In this document: piece by piece, positions 43,621 through 55,109 of the stretch
Layout: each line of letters starts with the position of its first letter
Numbering within the stretch: the first letter of the stretch is position 1
DNA from: Hyposmocoma kahamanoa
Lineage: Eukaryota > Arthropoda > Insecta > Lepidoptera > Cosmopterigidae
Assembly: GCF_003589595.1 (NCBI RefSeq)
Contig: NW_020653770.1
Location: forward strand, 387,104-451,103
Direction of reading: 5' to 3'
DNA: 64,000 nucleotides
Notes under the pieces: generated by a model
The model's input: only the letters and a program-made list of their open reading frames with translations
The model's database searches: none
Told to the model about the DNA's origin: nothing
Program-made: the position numbers and the translations under genes

Positions 43621-43994
43621 AGAATTTAATGAAGCGTTTGCTCAGTGTTCAAAATATTTTTCTATGTCCAACTTACATTTTCTTTATTTATAAATGTATT
43701 AATATTTAATAAATATACCTATACAAACTCGTATTCCATTTCTATTGCATGATCATACCCCCATAATCGAGATACTAATCAGTGTCGCTAGTTGAACAAT
43801 ATAATTATGTAAGTACTGCATTTGATAAAGGTGTTTTCAATATAGCTCGAGAATACTGTACCGAGAACACCTCCATTTTTTACATTATATTTTGCGATCT
43901 GTACATATAAATAAAATAATAATGTGACAACCCTACGCTCCGAGTGACTGTAGGCATTGACGAGCGAACAGGCGGGAGTTACACAGTCTTATTA

Positions 43995-44145
43995 TGTTGC
44001 CTAGGGAAACCCTGTGTCGCGGGTGCCATGGAGGGACACACATAGACAACCACAAATTACATCCAAACTCACGAGAGAAATAAATGTAGGCCATACAAAT
44101 ATTTCTCCCGGCCCGGCAATCGAACCCGAGGTCACTGCGTGGAAA
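43995..44145 (-). repeat. Family B SINE, truncated within the tRNA head
   Basis: Body and B box present (reverse of GGTTCGATTGCCGGGCC); the A box is missing at the 44,145 side. Confidence 0.8.
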
Positions 44146-44214
44146 TCATCATCATTTTATTCACACTCACATAAAGAAACTTTTATCAATATAAATTTAA
44201 TATCAAATACATAG

Positions 44215-44500
44215 AGCAGTGGTGGCCAGAAAACATTGTTTCTCAATCAAGAGGTTAACGATTTGAATCCAAGTTGCCGCATGATCCTATGACCTTAATA
44301 TCTAAGTTACGCAAATTATTTTGAGAATATTTCGTAGCTCTACCTCTCGCTAACTATATTAGAAAACTTTCTGATGAAACCTGCATGTCAAAGAAGGTTC
44401 ACTATTCTTGGGAAGTGTAAAGTTTCAAATGCAATTCATCAAGATGTATGTAAATTGAAAATACACTCCACATGGACTTCCTTCCACTGGACTATTACTG
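44215..44500 (+). repeat. Family H SINE, diverged
   Basis: GATTTGAATCCAAGTTGCC (B box), ACTTTCTGATGAAACCTGCA and GGGAAGTGTAAAGTTTC match the order in the 20.6-kb copy. Confidence 0.55.
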
Positions 44501-44504
44501 CACT

Positions 44505-45160
44505 GTATGTACATATTATTTGAAATTATATTCACAATGGAATATCTAAATAGAGTAAAGACAATTTGCATATAGAAGAGCCATGGTTACTTGCCCTCCT
44601 AAAAGTGCCATAGCGTAAGACGCTCGGCTGAGATGGGGGCTATTCTTGTAGTCATTCGGAATTTATTATCTTTAAACGACAGTACGAAATTGTATTGTGG
44701 AGGCCAAATTTTTAATATGCTAGAAAATGGAGCGTGGCTTTATGATTATTGTCTATTTTCTTCGTCTATAAAAATATTGGGTAATACGTCGTTTCAATTG
44801 AAAATTCTCTAGAGATTTTCCATTTCTACGTCACACATAACTTCCAAATGTCCTTCCTTTTTACTACGGCAAGAAAAATCATTAATACATACAAACATAT
44901 TGAAGTTTTCAGAAGAAGTAGTGATAATGAAAACTTATTAGAATTAAAAAGCCGATTTCAGCGGGTTAGCCATATAATGTTGGCGACCACAAGATGAAAG
45001 ACGCATTGGTCAACAATCTACTTAGGTGGACCTGTTGAAGTTCACTGGTAACCATGGTGGTATTCTCTATGCCCGTAGAAGACATGTCATACAAGTCGTT
45101 TAAATAATGCTTTTGCGATTGAATAAATATTTACTACTTCGTTTGTGATTGATGAAAGAA
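44505..45160. other. Non-coding, nothing recognised
   Basis: A family H-like TGGACTATTACTGC end lies at its left border; nothing else recognised. Confidence 0.35.
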
Positions 45161-45165
45161 CATAT

Positions 45166-45400
45166 CGATACCGCCAATGAACACTATGACAACTTTATTT
45201 TTGGTCAGTTTCTGTTATTTTTGTAAACAGCCATATTTTATTTACTAATGTTAAGCTTCCCGAATTTTGTAAAAAAAAAATAAAGAAACAAAAACAAAAT
45301 TCGAAAAAAAAACGAATTGTATCAAAAGAAGAAACAAAAAAGAAAATAAAAACAGAACAGGTCGAAAAATTAAGTTGGCGTAGTGTCACTGCAGGTATCG
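45166..45400. mobile_element. MITE with TIR starting CGATACC, copy 2
   Basis: CGATACCGCCAATGAACACT at the left, GTCACTGCAGGTATCG at the right; the interior shares A-rich blocks with copy 1 (CGAATTTTGT, AAAATAAAAACAGAA, GAAAAATTAAGT). ATAT borders both ends, a possible target duplication. Confidence 0.75.
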
Positions 45401-45404
45401 ATAT

Positions 45405-45700
45405 AAAAGTACATCGTAAATCTTCGGCTCCCACTATTCATAATTTTATCTCGTACATGTCATATACAACGGGATCGAGTTTCGAACGTTATCGTAATAA
45501 CCCTCTGGCCGAGCGCCAGCTTATCCGCCGGTATCTGCAAATTGTGATTTATCGAGCGCTCGCGAAGTTACGAATTGTCACACGTAAGCGTTATCGAGGA
45601 GATTAGAAAATAGGACTCCTTGTTAGAAGTTGCGAGTTTCTGAATCAAATTAAGTCACAGCACGAGTAAGCGCTGGTAGCCGACCGCCTACTGTGGATAT
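45405..45700. other. Unassigned, locally GC-rich
   Basis: A short open stretch (FERYRNNPLAERQLIRRYLQ) ends near GTAAGC at 45,586. I could not place it in a family. Confidence 0.25.
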
Positions 45701-45702
45701 AC

Positions 45703-46030
45703 AGTGTTTTTTTTTAGCTGGGACAGTGTGGGGAAAACCGAAACCATAGTAGATAGAGGAAAACTGTCTTAGAAACCATTAAGTACTTTTTGTGAAAACA
45801 ATTTAGGCGTAGTGAATTTTTTGGTCATGGAGTTGTACATACAATTTAAAAAATATATTAATTTTTTTTTGTGTGTTCTACTCAATTTTATATAAACAAC
45901 ATTGCATTGTATACGAAGAAAAAACCGGGACAGTAGAAGTTGGTCTATTTTAATAAAACGTGATTTCGTACGAAAATGAATAAAATTGACTATTTTTTTA
46001 CTGCTGATAGACTCCGTTACTTCTAAGGTT
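45703..46030 (+). repeat. Family F interspersed repeat, copy 2
   Basis: ACAGTGTTTTTTTTTAGCTG then GGGACAGTGTGGGG, GAAACCATAGTAGATAGAGG, CCGGGACAGTAGAAGTTGG; parallels 5,163-5,550. Confidence 0.6.
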
Positions 46031-46051
46031 GATTTCTTAGTTATTATATTT

Positions 46052-46233
46052 GCTAATTTGCCACCCTGAGAGGTGGAGTATTTTCTTCAAATTTAAATGG
46101 GACCAAAACCGAGGTACCTTCTTTACAACAAAAAAGAATAATCAAAATCGGTTCACAAATGCCTTAATCGCACAACGTACACGCGAAAAAGCAGTCTATT
46201 TGAGAACCTTCCCCTTTTTGAAGTCAGTTAAAG
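46052..46233 (-). mobile_element. Family D element fragment
   Basis: Minus strand carries the CAAAAAGGGGAAGG and GGTCCCATTTAAATTTG landmarks; the 3' third is missing. Confidence 0.75.
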
Positions 46234-46339
46234 AAACGTAACCGGGCTATATGCGTCTTCAAAGACAGGTGATAAAACGCGGTTTAAAAATTTAAAAACT
46301 CGACTCCATCTATACTTACAAATATTCGAATTTCACTTT

Positions 46340-46450
46340 TCTTAAACACTTTTCTAAACACAAGTGCTTTAGTCACTTACTTTGTGATCCCAAAACAACA
46401 TATGTGATGTTGTCTAATATTTATTTATATTTGTTTATTTTATATTAAAC
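46340..46450 (-). repeat. Family E SINE fragment
   Basis: ACAAGTGCTTTAGTCACTTA and GATCCCAAAACAACATATGT match the body of the 23.5-kb copy. Confidence 0.5.
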
Positions 46451-46454
46451 CTGT

Positions 46455-47470
46455 GACGAAGTTTCATTTGTGTAAATACGTACAAACAGAGTGGGCAAAG
46501 GGGCCGTTTCCTCATAGGATATGCCCGAGTTTGGAGTTCAAGCTGTAAAGCGTTGACTTCCTTAGTAATTTGGACTTTGAGGATTTCTACGATGTCGGTG
46601 CGATATTTAAACTTTTTTGGATTTTAAGTTACTTGAGAACAGGAAAAAATCGTAGGGGTTTAAATCCGGCGAGCGCGCGGAGCGCCTCACGTTATCTATC
46701 AGAGAGGCGAACAAACTTTGAAACCGACTACATCAGCGTATTGCTGCTGAAGGCATCTTGCTGAAATCCAATTCAAAACTGTATGATGTAACGAACTGGA
46801 TAAAAAAATAAAGGCCGTAAGTTCTGAAATTTCTTTTTTTAATTGCTCCCTCAGACTTGGTCGTACCTCTTGCTCCACCCCGTACATCCCACCGACACGA
46901 GAACGTTACCCAACCACTTCTATGTAAAAAAGACCGCTTCAGGAAGATGAAAATAGTTAAGATAAGATAGATTATCATTTTCCTCTCTCGTACTCTGTTC
47001 AAACGTTTAAATGTCAGACAGTCTTGTGAAATCCAATGTCGCATAAAAAGAAACGACGTATCAATATCGATTTAGTTAATAAGCAGCCTGGCGCCGGGGG
47101 AGTCCCCGGTTTAAACCAATTTGAATTTATTACCTCACGAGCTAGACCGAATTACAAGCTTCGGTACATTGTGTATACCTATTTGAATTTCTCCTTAGAT
47201 TTCCAGCCACTTGATAGTATGCACGCTGGGGGTAGTTTGGAAGTGAAAAACCCTGAAAGCTTATTTCTCTCATGAATATGAACAACTTTGGTTTAACTTT
47301 TGAAATATAGTACAAAAGTTTTCTATTTTTCCATAAAAATATAAATAGTTCAATTCAATGGACAAACTTGGTAAGCTCTTTATTGAACAATGAATTTAGT
47401 GTTCATACATTTATCTGGATATTGAGTCTCATTTCTTTTAAATCACACAGCAAAAACGGTATTCATCATC
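46455..47470. other. Unassigned
   Basis: Includes a small GC hairpin (CCGGGGGAGTCCCCGG, about 47,095-47,110). No domain recognised. Confidence 0.35.
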
Positions 47471-47476
47471 ATCATT

Positions 47477-47664
47477 GGTGCTGGTGAAATTACAGGCCCG
47501 TCGGACTTGTCCACTTGAATCTCAGCGTCGCGCGCGATGGCCAGTGCCCCTCAGACCTTTGCGATTTAAAGCTCTGAGTGGCACTGCCATTGCTATGGAC
47601 AGGAGTGTCGCTGACCGCCCGGCGAACGATTTGTTCGTCCTACCACTTGGTATCAGAAAAACGA
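47477..47664 (+). repeat. Family A repeat, 3' two-thirds
   Basis: Starts GGTGCTGGTGAAATTACAGG and ends CACTTGGTATCAGAAAAAC. Confidence 0.8.
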
Positions 47665-47764
47665 AAATTAACAGGAAGAAGATCGATTGCTAGACATAGG
47701 GTTTCACCAAAGATCGCCACTTAGCCTTAGTTAATCGTAAACTCATTATACGTCACACGTTTTC

Positions 47765-47960
47765 ATATGTTTTCCAGGGGTATTAGTGAACCTTCTTCGA
47801 CGTGCAGGTTTCACCACGTTTCTTCACATGAGGGCTACTAAACATTCATAAGCATTCGTAATTAGAAAACAAAATCATAATTACGTATGGTTCGAACCTT
47901 CAACCACTTTCTTATTTGAGAATCAAACATGCGCCTTACTCTTACGCCTTACTTTCTCGA
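47765..47960 (-). repeat. Family H SINE, diverged
   Basis: Reverse of GTGAAACCTGCACGTCGAAG, and further along a B-box-like GGTTCGAACCTTC in reverse. Confidence 0.5.
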
Positions 47961-47987
47961 TCTAAATACCGTACCTTAGGTATATTA

Positions 47988-48252
47988 TTAGAACCGATCT
48001 TAACAGTTCGTGGAATTACTCTAATTGGCAATTTTTATTGAAATCGGTCACCGGAACGTGCGTGCAACCGGATTCATCCCCTAGTTTACCACCCTTGCTG
48101 GCAGATATTTTCTTCAAATTTGGATGGTACTGAAGTACTGAAGTACCCTCTTTCCAACAAAAAAGAATCAAACAAATATCCCGTAACATTATATACAAAA
48201 AATAATGCGGTCGAGTTGAGAACCTCCTCCTTTTTTTGAAGTCTAGTAAAAA
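47988..48252 (-). mobile_element. Family D element
   Basis: GAACCGATCTTAACAGTTCG at the left and AAAAAAAGGAGGAGGTTCTC (minus strand) at the right; includes the GGATGAATCCGG block. Confidence 0.78.
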
Positions 48253-48639
48253 TAATACGAAGTATATGACACAAATTAAGCCCACTTAAGCACAAAAAAA
48301 TTACCGGCTAATTTCGTTGGTAGAATCTTTAAACCTAAAAAATTGTCAATTTGCAGATGTGACCTTATTACACCACCGGAGAGATATATACATACGTATA
48401 ATGAAACAAGTGTTAGCTTTTCGTAATTTTGGACAGACCCTATAGAAAAAGTTACTTGATTTAATGCCAAAAATATGGCCTTAAAAAGAACTTAGTTAAT
48501 AAATTACGCCCGCGTATTCCTCACGTGACTAACGGTATATAATGCTTAAGGTTTTTTTAGGTACAACATATTTTAACAATTCACACATTATGTTGTTACT
48601 CGAAACCCGTTCTAACAATGATATATAACATACTGTTAA

Positions 48640-48935
48640 TTATACCTTTTTTAATAAAAAAGAAACCAACTTCAAAAGTTCGTGAAAAAACATCTATTTG
48701 CCAAGTTTTATTCAAAACAGTTAACGGAAAGTGGTTAAAATCCAATACACCTGATTTATTCCCTAATTTGCTATAAATAAATTAAGTATTGGTCCCATTT
48801 ACCACAAATACTGAGGACCCTCCTTCCAACAAAAAAAGAAGCATCAAAATCGGATTACAAATAATCACGTAATACACAAAAAACATAGTCGAATTAGAAG
48901 GTTCTCTTCTCTATTTTTTTTAAGTCGGTTATAAA
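48640..48935 (-). mobile_element. Family D element
   Basis: Same orientation as the copy 400 bp upstream. AAACCAACTTCAAAAGTTCG at the left, TTTTAAGTCGGTTATAAAAG at the right. Confidence 0.75.
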
Positions 48936-49143
48936 AGTTAAACGTAATCAATGGAGAACATTCGCTTTTGAAAGCTGAATAAAGTCGTGTTAGGTCGCCT
49001 CTTTCTTTTTCAGTAAAACTCGGGACCCTCGTAATCTTCCGATTTACTAAATCTTATGATAGTGGACAGTTTTCATATACTTACGATGAAAAGCGACGAG
49101 AAAAGACGTTTAAACCCAATACAGAAATCTGTAAGGTCTACTG

Positions 49144-49313
49144 ATTTAGTCTATAGGTCAGTTGGTAAAGAGCAGTGGCCACAGCATAGCAATAGATACT
49201 CCTTCGAGTCCTGTCAGATCGGAAGAATTTTTCTTAATATTGTTCGATCTTTCTATCAATAATTTAAACAAACTAGTGGAGTAATGTCACAAAAAATAAC
49301 TGTATATCATTTA
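49144..49313 (+). repeat. Family C tRNA-derived SINE
   Basis: A-box-like TATAGGTCAGTTGGTAAAGA, B-box-like CTTCGAGTCCTGTC, body TTTTTCTTAATATTGTTCGA, tail ACAAACTAGTGGAGTAATGT. Its end lies 3 bp from a family B SINE. Confidence 0.75.
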
Positions 49314-49316
49314 TAA

Positions 49317-49539
49317 CTGCCTCTGTGGCCGAACGGTTACCATGCCGGACTGCCACGCAGAGGTCCCAGGTTCGATTCCCGGGCCGGGAGAAACATTTGT
49401 ATGGTCTACATTTATTTCTCTCGTGAGTTTGGGTATAATTTGTGGTTGTCCATGTGTGTGTCTATGGCACCCACGACACAGGGTTTCCCTAGTGCGGGGC
49501 TTTGTTGAGTGTGTGCGTTGTTATTATTATTATTATTGA
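49317..49539 (+). repeat. Family B tRNA-derived SINE, full copy
   Basis: Intact A and B boxes (TGGCCGAACGGTTACC and GGTTCGATTCC), conserved body and an (ATT)n tail. Confidence 0.92.
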
Positions 49540-49645
49540 ATGATGGTAAAACATTCTGGCATTACAATAACAAACTTACGCTACGATAAAAAAGTCGTTA
49601 AAAACCAAAAACTAAGATTTGCAACAAGCACATACAAATATTCAT

Positions 49646-49747
49646 AAGGTCGGCACGGTTTGCTGGAAGACTTTGGTTCAAATCCAACCGAATTGAAGGA
49701 TTTTTTTCTTAGTCTTCGATCTTTGTATTAATAATAATAACAAATTT
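49646..49747 (+). repeat. Family C tRNA-derived SINE, 5'-truncated
   Basis: GGCACGGTTTGCTGGAAGAC, GGTTCAAATCCAACCG (B box), TCTTCGATCTTTGTATTAAT, then an AAT-rich tail. Confidence 0.75.
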
Positions 49748-49749
49748 GT

Positions 49750-51285
49750 CAGATTTTTCCTTAGAGCGTATAGGACTGGAGGCGTCATTGATAGGCAATC
49801 CCCTCTGTCAGCACAAAACAACCATCGCACAATAAACACTCTTTCAAGTCGATGTTTTTTCATTTGCATTATCGAATTCGCCAAATCAAGTGCCTCTCAA
49901 AATATGTCGGCTCGCAACATTCAAACTTGCAAAAAAATCTCTGCTACATTCAGTCTAGCCAAGGATGGAATTACATTCCAGTTACACGTCTATTTTTTAC
50001 ATTAATTACTAGTTTTCTATTTTATGACATTTTTTCACAACGATCACATTGATTAAATTTATCGATTTATCACATAGAAAATATTTGAAAATAATCGAAC
50101 ATTTGACATAAGCATGCCTATGAAGTTCCTTAATTACTGACAGGCCACCACAGAGAAAAAAACGCAATTCTTAATAAACGCTGTTTTTCGTTATAGAGAA
50201 GCGAATGTGCTTTTTAGCTCCGATTTTTATCGATAGATTATGTAGCGAGGTTTATTCAAATTGATTTCTCCGTCGTATTATATACTAAATAATAATATAA
50301 TAAATTATAAATAATGAAAATAAATTGTAATTGTTTTAATATAAATCATCATAAATCATGCCGTACTGTAAGAAAAAAGAAAAATAAAAATTACATACTT
50401 ACATACAATACACATTAATTACAAAAGCATTCAAAATAACCAAATAGCTAACTGTCCTTATCCTACACAAGACATGCGCAAAAGACAAAAAGAGACCCGA
50501 TCCGTCAATTTCAGTTTTCGAACCACAAGCGATTGAAATATTTAGATTTAGAACAAAGAAACTATAGAGTTGATTTAATGTTAATCTCATTTTCAAAACT
50601 ACTTTTTATTAAATGTTAGTAATAAATAATGAACAAAATATTGTTGTATTCGTTTTACTGGTTGGATTTATCAATCAGAAGTCCGAAAATAGATTTGCCA
50701 ATTTAAATTATATGTTTTAGTATTTTTTATATCTCTATACATGTCACTACGTTTGTATAGGTTAACTTCGGCCATGCTTGTCATTGGCTCCAACGCTGAC
50801 CGCGAAAACCGGAAAAACTCCGGACATTTTTTCGCGGTTTTTGGATTAGACTTTGGATTGTATTTATTGTCATCCATTTATTGGTAAGTCAATGGGCAAT
50901 CCCCTCTGGCAAATATAAGTAAAACAATACCACTGTTACACTACTCACAAAGTTTCAATAAGAAATCCTCTACATCCAGAGTAACCAAGGGTGGAATTAC
51001 ATTTGTCATATGCGTGATTAACCAGTACGTAATGCATATCGATACCGTCACGTCGATAACTTTCCGTCTCTAGTATATTCATGAGAATCGATTTATTTTT
51101 ATAGGCCTATTCTGTGTACGGACATGACATCAATGTGTGTTTTATCTGTGTATTTGTAAAAATAAGCTAGTGTTGTCGATTTTTGTTTGTATGAGACCAT
51201 ACTGACACAATTCAATATTGCATTTGAGTGCACCTGTTTGCTTGTAGTACTACCCCCCCACCCCCTCAAAAAGTGGCAGAAAGTT
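49750..51285. other. AT-rich non-coding
   Basis: No gene or repeat was recognised. Confidence 0.35.
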
Positions 51286-51288
51286 TTC

Positions 51289-51511
51289 CTATATGCTGTA
51301 AGGATTTTTCAAAAGTACAATCGACGAATGCTTGTCCGCAATCTCACCCCACGTTGACGTTAAGGCTTTGTCTTGTAAATGCCAATTGACTCTAGCCTTG
51401 AATAGCCCGTAATGGTCCGGAATTAGATTACCAGATATAGCTTCTCTATACGTATCGGTGAATTGTCCACGAGATTTATTATAATCACCCAGCAGATAGA
51501 CGTGTTGGGAG
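51289..51511 (-). pseudogene. Possible LINE endonuclease fragment
   Basis: The minus strand has about 73 open codons starting QHVYLLGDYNKSRGQFTD and ending HSSIVLLKNPYSI, then a stop. LGDYN resembles the GDFN motif of apurinic-type endonucleases in non-LTR elements, with a strand-like VYLL before it as in that fold. No further motifs were identified, so the call rests on one block. Confidence 0.38.
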
Positions 51512-51514
51512 GAA

Positions 51515-52180
51515 CTTCAGACTTATACAAATCCAAACTTATATCACAATGAAAATTAACAAAGAAACATACATTAGGGAGTTACACTGCGCATCGTACT
51601 GCGGTCGACGAGACGTCACTGCCGCAAGATGGATAAAGAAATCTCGAGTTTGTTCCTCAGGGGAATCCGTCTTCACGAATGAACGATTGCCTTAAAAACT
51701 TGTCAAAATCGACCTTATGTAGGTACTTACAAACAACATTCTTCATCCTTCAAATGTATATGTTTATTACAAAATTTTGAAACGTAAGCTTATTAATTTT
51801 ATATTTATCTGACCCGAGTGTCGTTTGTTTACCGCGGCTTATCATATTTTGTTTTCATTCATGCGGAACGAACCATAAAAAAGATTTTATACGTTGTTTC
51901 ATCAAAAGACTTTGTAGCTTTAATATGAAAAATCCACTTGGTTTTCATTTCGTTTTAAATGTCATAAATATATATTGTATATCTAAAGGGTGTATTTAAA
52001 GTTGCCGCCAAAATGGAAGTTTTATTTAGGACATTAAAACCGACAATTTTCGTTCTACGAATTTAGTAATACGCAACGGAAAAACTTATATTAATTCATA
52101 GATGGCGTTACGGCTAAATCGTCGTCGATAACAAACACATGGAAAATTTGCGAGGTTCGCTGATCGTTCCGTGGCGTGCT
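51515..52180. other. AT-rich non-coding
   Basis: Nothing recognised. Confidence 0.4.
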
Positions 52181-52185
52181 ATGCC

Positions 52186-52325
52186 AATTGGCATAGCGTC
52201 TGGCACGGTTTGCTAGAAGACGTCGGTTCGAATCCGGCCGGACTGAAGGATTTTTTTCTAGTGTTCGATCTTTGTATTAATAACAAACTAGTGGAGTAAT
52301 TTAAAGAAAAATAATTGAATATCAA
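52186..52325 (+). repeat. Family C tRNA-derived SINE
   Basis: GGCATAGCGTCTGGCACGGT head, GGTTCGAATCCGGCCGG (B box), GTGTTCGATCTTTGTATTAA, ACAAACTAGTGGAGT tail. Confidence 0.8.
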
Positions 52326-52407
52326 CTCCATACAAATTTAATATTAATAATTTTAATCCTTAGAGGTAACCCATGTCTCAGCAATGGAACGTATAATGAG
52401 GTGATGA

Positions 52408-52608
52408 TTGCGTCCGTGGCCACGGTTCCCATGCCTGCCACGCAAAAGTCCTGGGTTCGATTCCCGGGCCGGGAGAAATATTTGTATGGCCTATATTTAT
52501 TTCTCTCATGAGTTTGGTGTAATTTGTTGTTGTCCACGTGTGTGTCCATGACTGCGGGGTTTCCCTAGTGCGGGACTTTGAATGAGTGCGTTATTATTAT
52601 TATTTATA
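52408..52608 (+). repeat. Family B tRNA-derived SINE
   Basis: Slightly deleted A-box region (CGTGGCCACGGTTCCCATG), B box GGTTCGATTCC, and an (ATT)n tail. Confidence 0.88.
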
Positions 52609-52903
52609 TATTTATCGGCTAAATTAGAAAACCTCGTAACACCATTTTTGGACGATATCCCCTTTTTACTCTTCAAGCGCAATATCGGACAATTATTATT
52701 ACGAGATTTACGAATTTAGACACTATGATTATTACGAAGGTCGTGAAAGGATTAGTTTCAATTTTACGGCAGTTTACAAAAACTGAATGATTCACAAACA
52801 TATTATTTATATATCAGCCTTCTCCCGCCGGGCTAGCACCGCTAGGTCATATAACTGTCATTTTCTCCACCACACCCTCGGAACAATGTGACTGTTTTTT
52901 ATT

Positions 52904-53008
52904 GTCATTATTGATATTGATTCAAAGATCGTATACACAAAGAAAAATTCCTTGGATCGTCTGAACTCGAACCAGCAACTACACGCCAAACCGGGGCCAC
53001 TACTGTAA
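52904..53008 (-). repeat. Family C SINE fragment
   Basis: Reverse of the B-box region (GTTCGAGTTCAGACGATCC on the minus strand) and of the body TTTTTCTTTGTGTATACG. Confidence 0.7.
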
Positions 53009-53011
53009 TAC

Positions 53012-53384
53012 AAGGCTCAATTTACATTGCGACGGAACGAAATGGAACAGAAGCGTCAATTTCACCTCGTTGCGTGAGAAGGCGCGCGCGGTCGCTGGAA
53101 TACTCGAGCATTCACGAGCTCTCTCGCGATTGCGCCTTGTGACTGTAGTATTTCATCTACGGCTCCATCATCCCCGTCATCCACGTCTCGCGGATTTGCC
53201 ACAAAAAAAATTTGCAGAATTCACGTGAATGCGCGAGAATTCCGCGGAAGACGAGTGACATGATTTTTGGCTCGTATCTAATTTGTACGTTACACAATTA
53301 ACTATAAACTTCATTATGCTATGTACAATATTGCTACAAAGAATTCGCTTCCATTCCGTTCCACCGCAATATAAATTGAGCCTT
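53012..53384. mobile_element. MITE with long TIR starting AAGGCTCAATTTA
   Basis: Left end AAGGCTCAATTTACATTGCG then GGAACGAAATGGAA; right end reads the same on the other strand with about four mismatches over 36 bp. A second inner inverted pair (CTCG.GCATTCACG near 53,100 and 53,230) makes it partly palindromic. CpG-rich, no transposase. Only copy in the window. Confidence 0.75.
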
Positions 53385-53389
53385 AAGCT

Positions 53390-54370
53390 GTCTAGACAAA
53401 CATAATGCCATAAATTTGTGTTTGAAAAGCGAATCACATATTCACCAACCACGTATGTGTTGCAACTAATAGAGTAATAAAAAGCGATTCTACAATACCC
53501 GATCGTAAACCGCTCTTTCTAACGATTTGTTAAATTTTCAGCGTGGAACTGGTAATTCCAAGTTTTATACTGAATTAAAGAGCCGACCTATGCTTTTTCG
53601 TTCATTATTACGCGATGGAGAATTCCTTACAAAAATAGTATAAAGGGAAGCTCTATTGTAACTCTTGCTTGATGCGAGATGGGGCAACGAAATAACATTC
53701 GTAAATACGCTGGGTATATAATCGATTTTCCTATAAATTGTTAAGCTAAGTATATGCCTATACGCACCATTGTAATATATGTATTTTTTTAGAATAGACG
53801 AAAAACAGATTACTTACTTCCCGTGAAAGATAAAATTTATATATAAGACATAACATAGGCAATCAAATTTGTCAAATTCCGATCATAATTAAAAGTGACG
53901 TAATGTTGGAGGGGTTAAAAGTTAATAAACCATTAACAGTCACTCACGGCTTCATATTTTAATTGTTTCTTACAATATTCTAACGACGGTTTTATCGACG
54001 TGTAGATAATCAAATTTTACGTTCAGAAATGGCATAACCTTGAATTACACATATTTTCAGTTACAACACTATTTTAATAGCAGTGCGGTAGGTAGTTGAG
54101 GTGACACGTATGCCACTATAAAAAAGAAGAAAGTAACAGGCGCTATCAGTATAACATAGGCAAAGTATGTCTATTAAAGGTGGTATTTGAACACGTCGTA
54201 ATAAACTCGCTGACAGGAGGGAAGTTTCTTTGAAGATGGGAAGAAGTCATAAAATATATGTTCAATATATTTTATACGTCGCTCATATTACTATATAGTA
54301 TTAAGTATGTATGAACATTTTGTACGGAGCGGCAGGTTCATATGGCTATTCACTCAATAAGATTGTAAAA
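53390..54370. other. AT-rich non-coding
   Basis: Nothing recognised. Confidence 0.4.
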
Positions 54371-54375
54371 AATAA

Positions 54376-54475
54376 CTTAACTGGCCAAGTTGTTGGCACT
54401 CTGAACACTACAAGACGCTGGATCTGGCTTCATTCCCCGTAGGACTTAATTTAGGAAACGCATTATTTTTTTAAT
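54376..54475 (+). repeat. Family G tRNA-like SINE fragment
   Basis: GACGCTGGATCTGGCTTCAT, then TCCCCGTAGGACTTAATTTA and GGAAACG parallel the 27.4-kb copy. Confidence 0.45.
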
Positions 54476-54615
54476 ACTTAAAAAGAAATTAGTTCAAACT
54501 TGTACATCCACGTGATGGAAAATGAACTATAATGATATAGTGAAATATTATATTTCAATAAAGTAATAAAAACTAAAAACACGTTTGTACAAAAATATTA
54601 AACAATGTAAATGAC

Positions 54616-54690
54616 CTTGATACATTCTAATACGTGCAGGTGTCTCACACGAGATATTCGTATTTAATTGTAATGTATCCGTATTTTTTT
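54616..54690 (+). repeat. Repeat shared with 37,388-37,480
   Basis: ACCTTGATACATTCTAATAC, GTGCAGGTGTCTCACACG. Confidence 0.45.
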
Positions 54691-54964
54691 TTTCATAGCA
54701 GAACTAAAACTTTCATGTTGCAAATTTGAAAGTATCAATACTAACTGTGTAACTGTGACACGGATAGCGTGTGCTCCTGCTCCACCGAGCACCACCGAGC
54801 TCCACCGACTGACTCTTTAGTTCTATTCTTTTCCAAAGATAAGTCGGTAAGTAGAATAGGCCTGGATAATAAATTCGCGAAGTATATGTCTATAAAATAC
54901 CTGTTCACCCTGTACTGAAAAATGTCGAAGTTACATCGTTAGATAAAGAGTTTTTACCCTTTAG

Positions 54965-55107
54965 CTGTTCGCGTAATGGACCTAGAAGCTGATTCGTCGA
55001 CGACGATTGTAACGCCGGCGGGACAAACGTTCAGGAGCCTGTCGCACGCACAAGTGAACGATCGAACAATTATATACGAAAATTTCTCGAAATGGTGTAA
55101 TCTATGA
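54965..55107 (+). CDS. Candidate host exon with translation start (MDLEADSSTT...)
   Basis: A strong acceptor (GAGTTTTTACCCTTTAG) ends at 54,964. An ATG follows at 54,976 and opens 43 codons, MDLEADSSTTIVTPAGQTFR then SLSHAQVNDRTI, to a stop at 55,105-55,107. The first 100 bases are GC-rich and CpG-rich against an AT-rich setting. GTGAAC at about 55,051 is a possible but weak donor, in which case the reading would continue elsewhere. Not recognised as any family. Confidence 0.3.
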
Positions 55108-55109
55108 CC

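Noticed and set aside
45455..45585. Open stretch ending at GTAAGC
   Set aside because: No start, no acceptor and no similarity; could be chance.
49317..49400. tRNA-gene-like head with A and B boxes
   Set aside because: It continues into the family B body and ATT tail at seven loci, so it is a SINE, not a functional tRNA gene.
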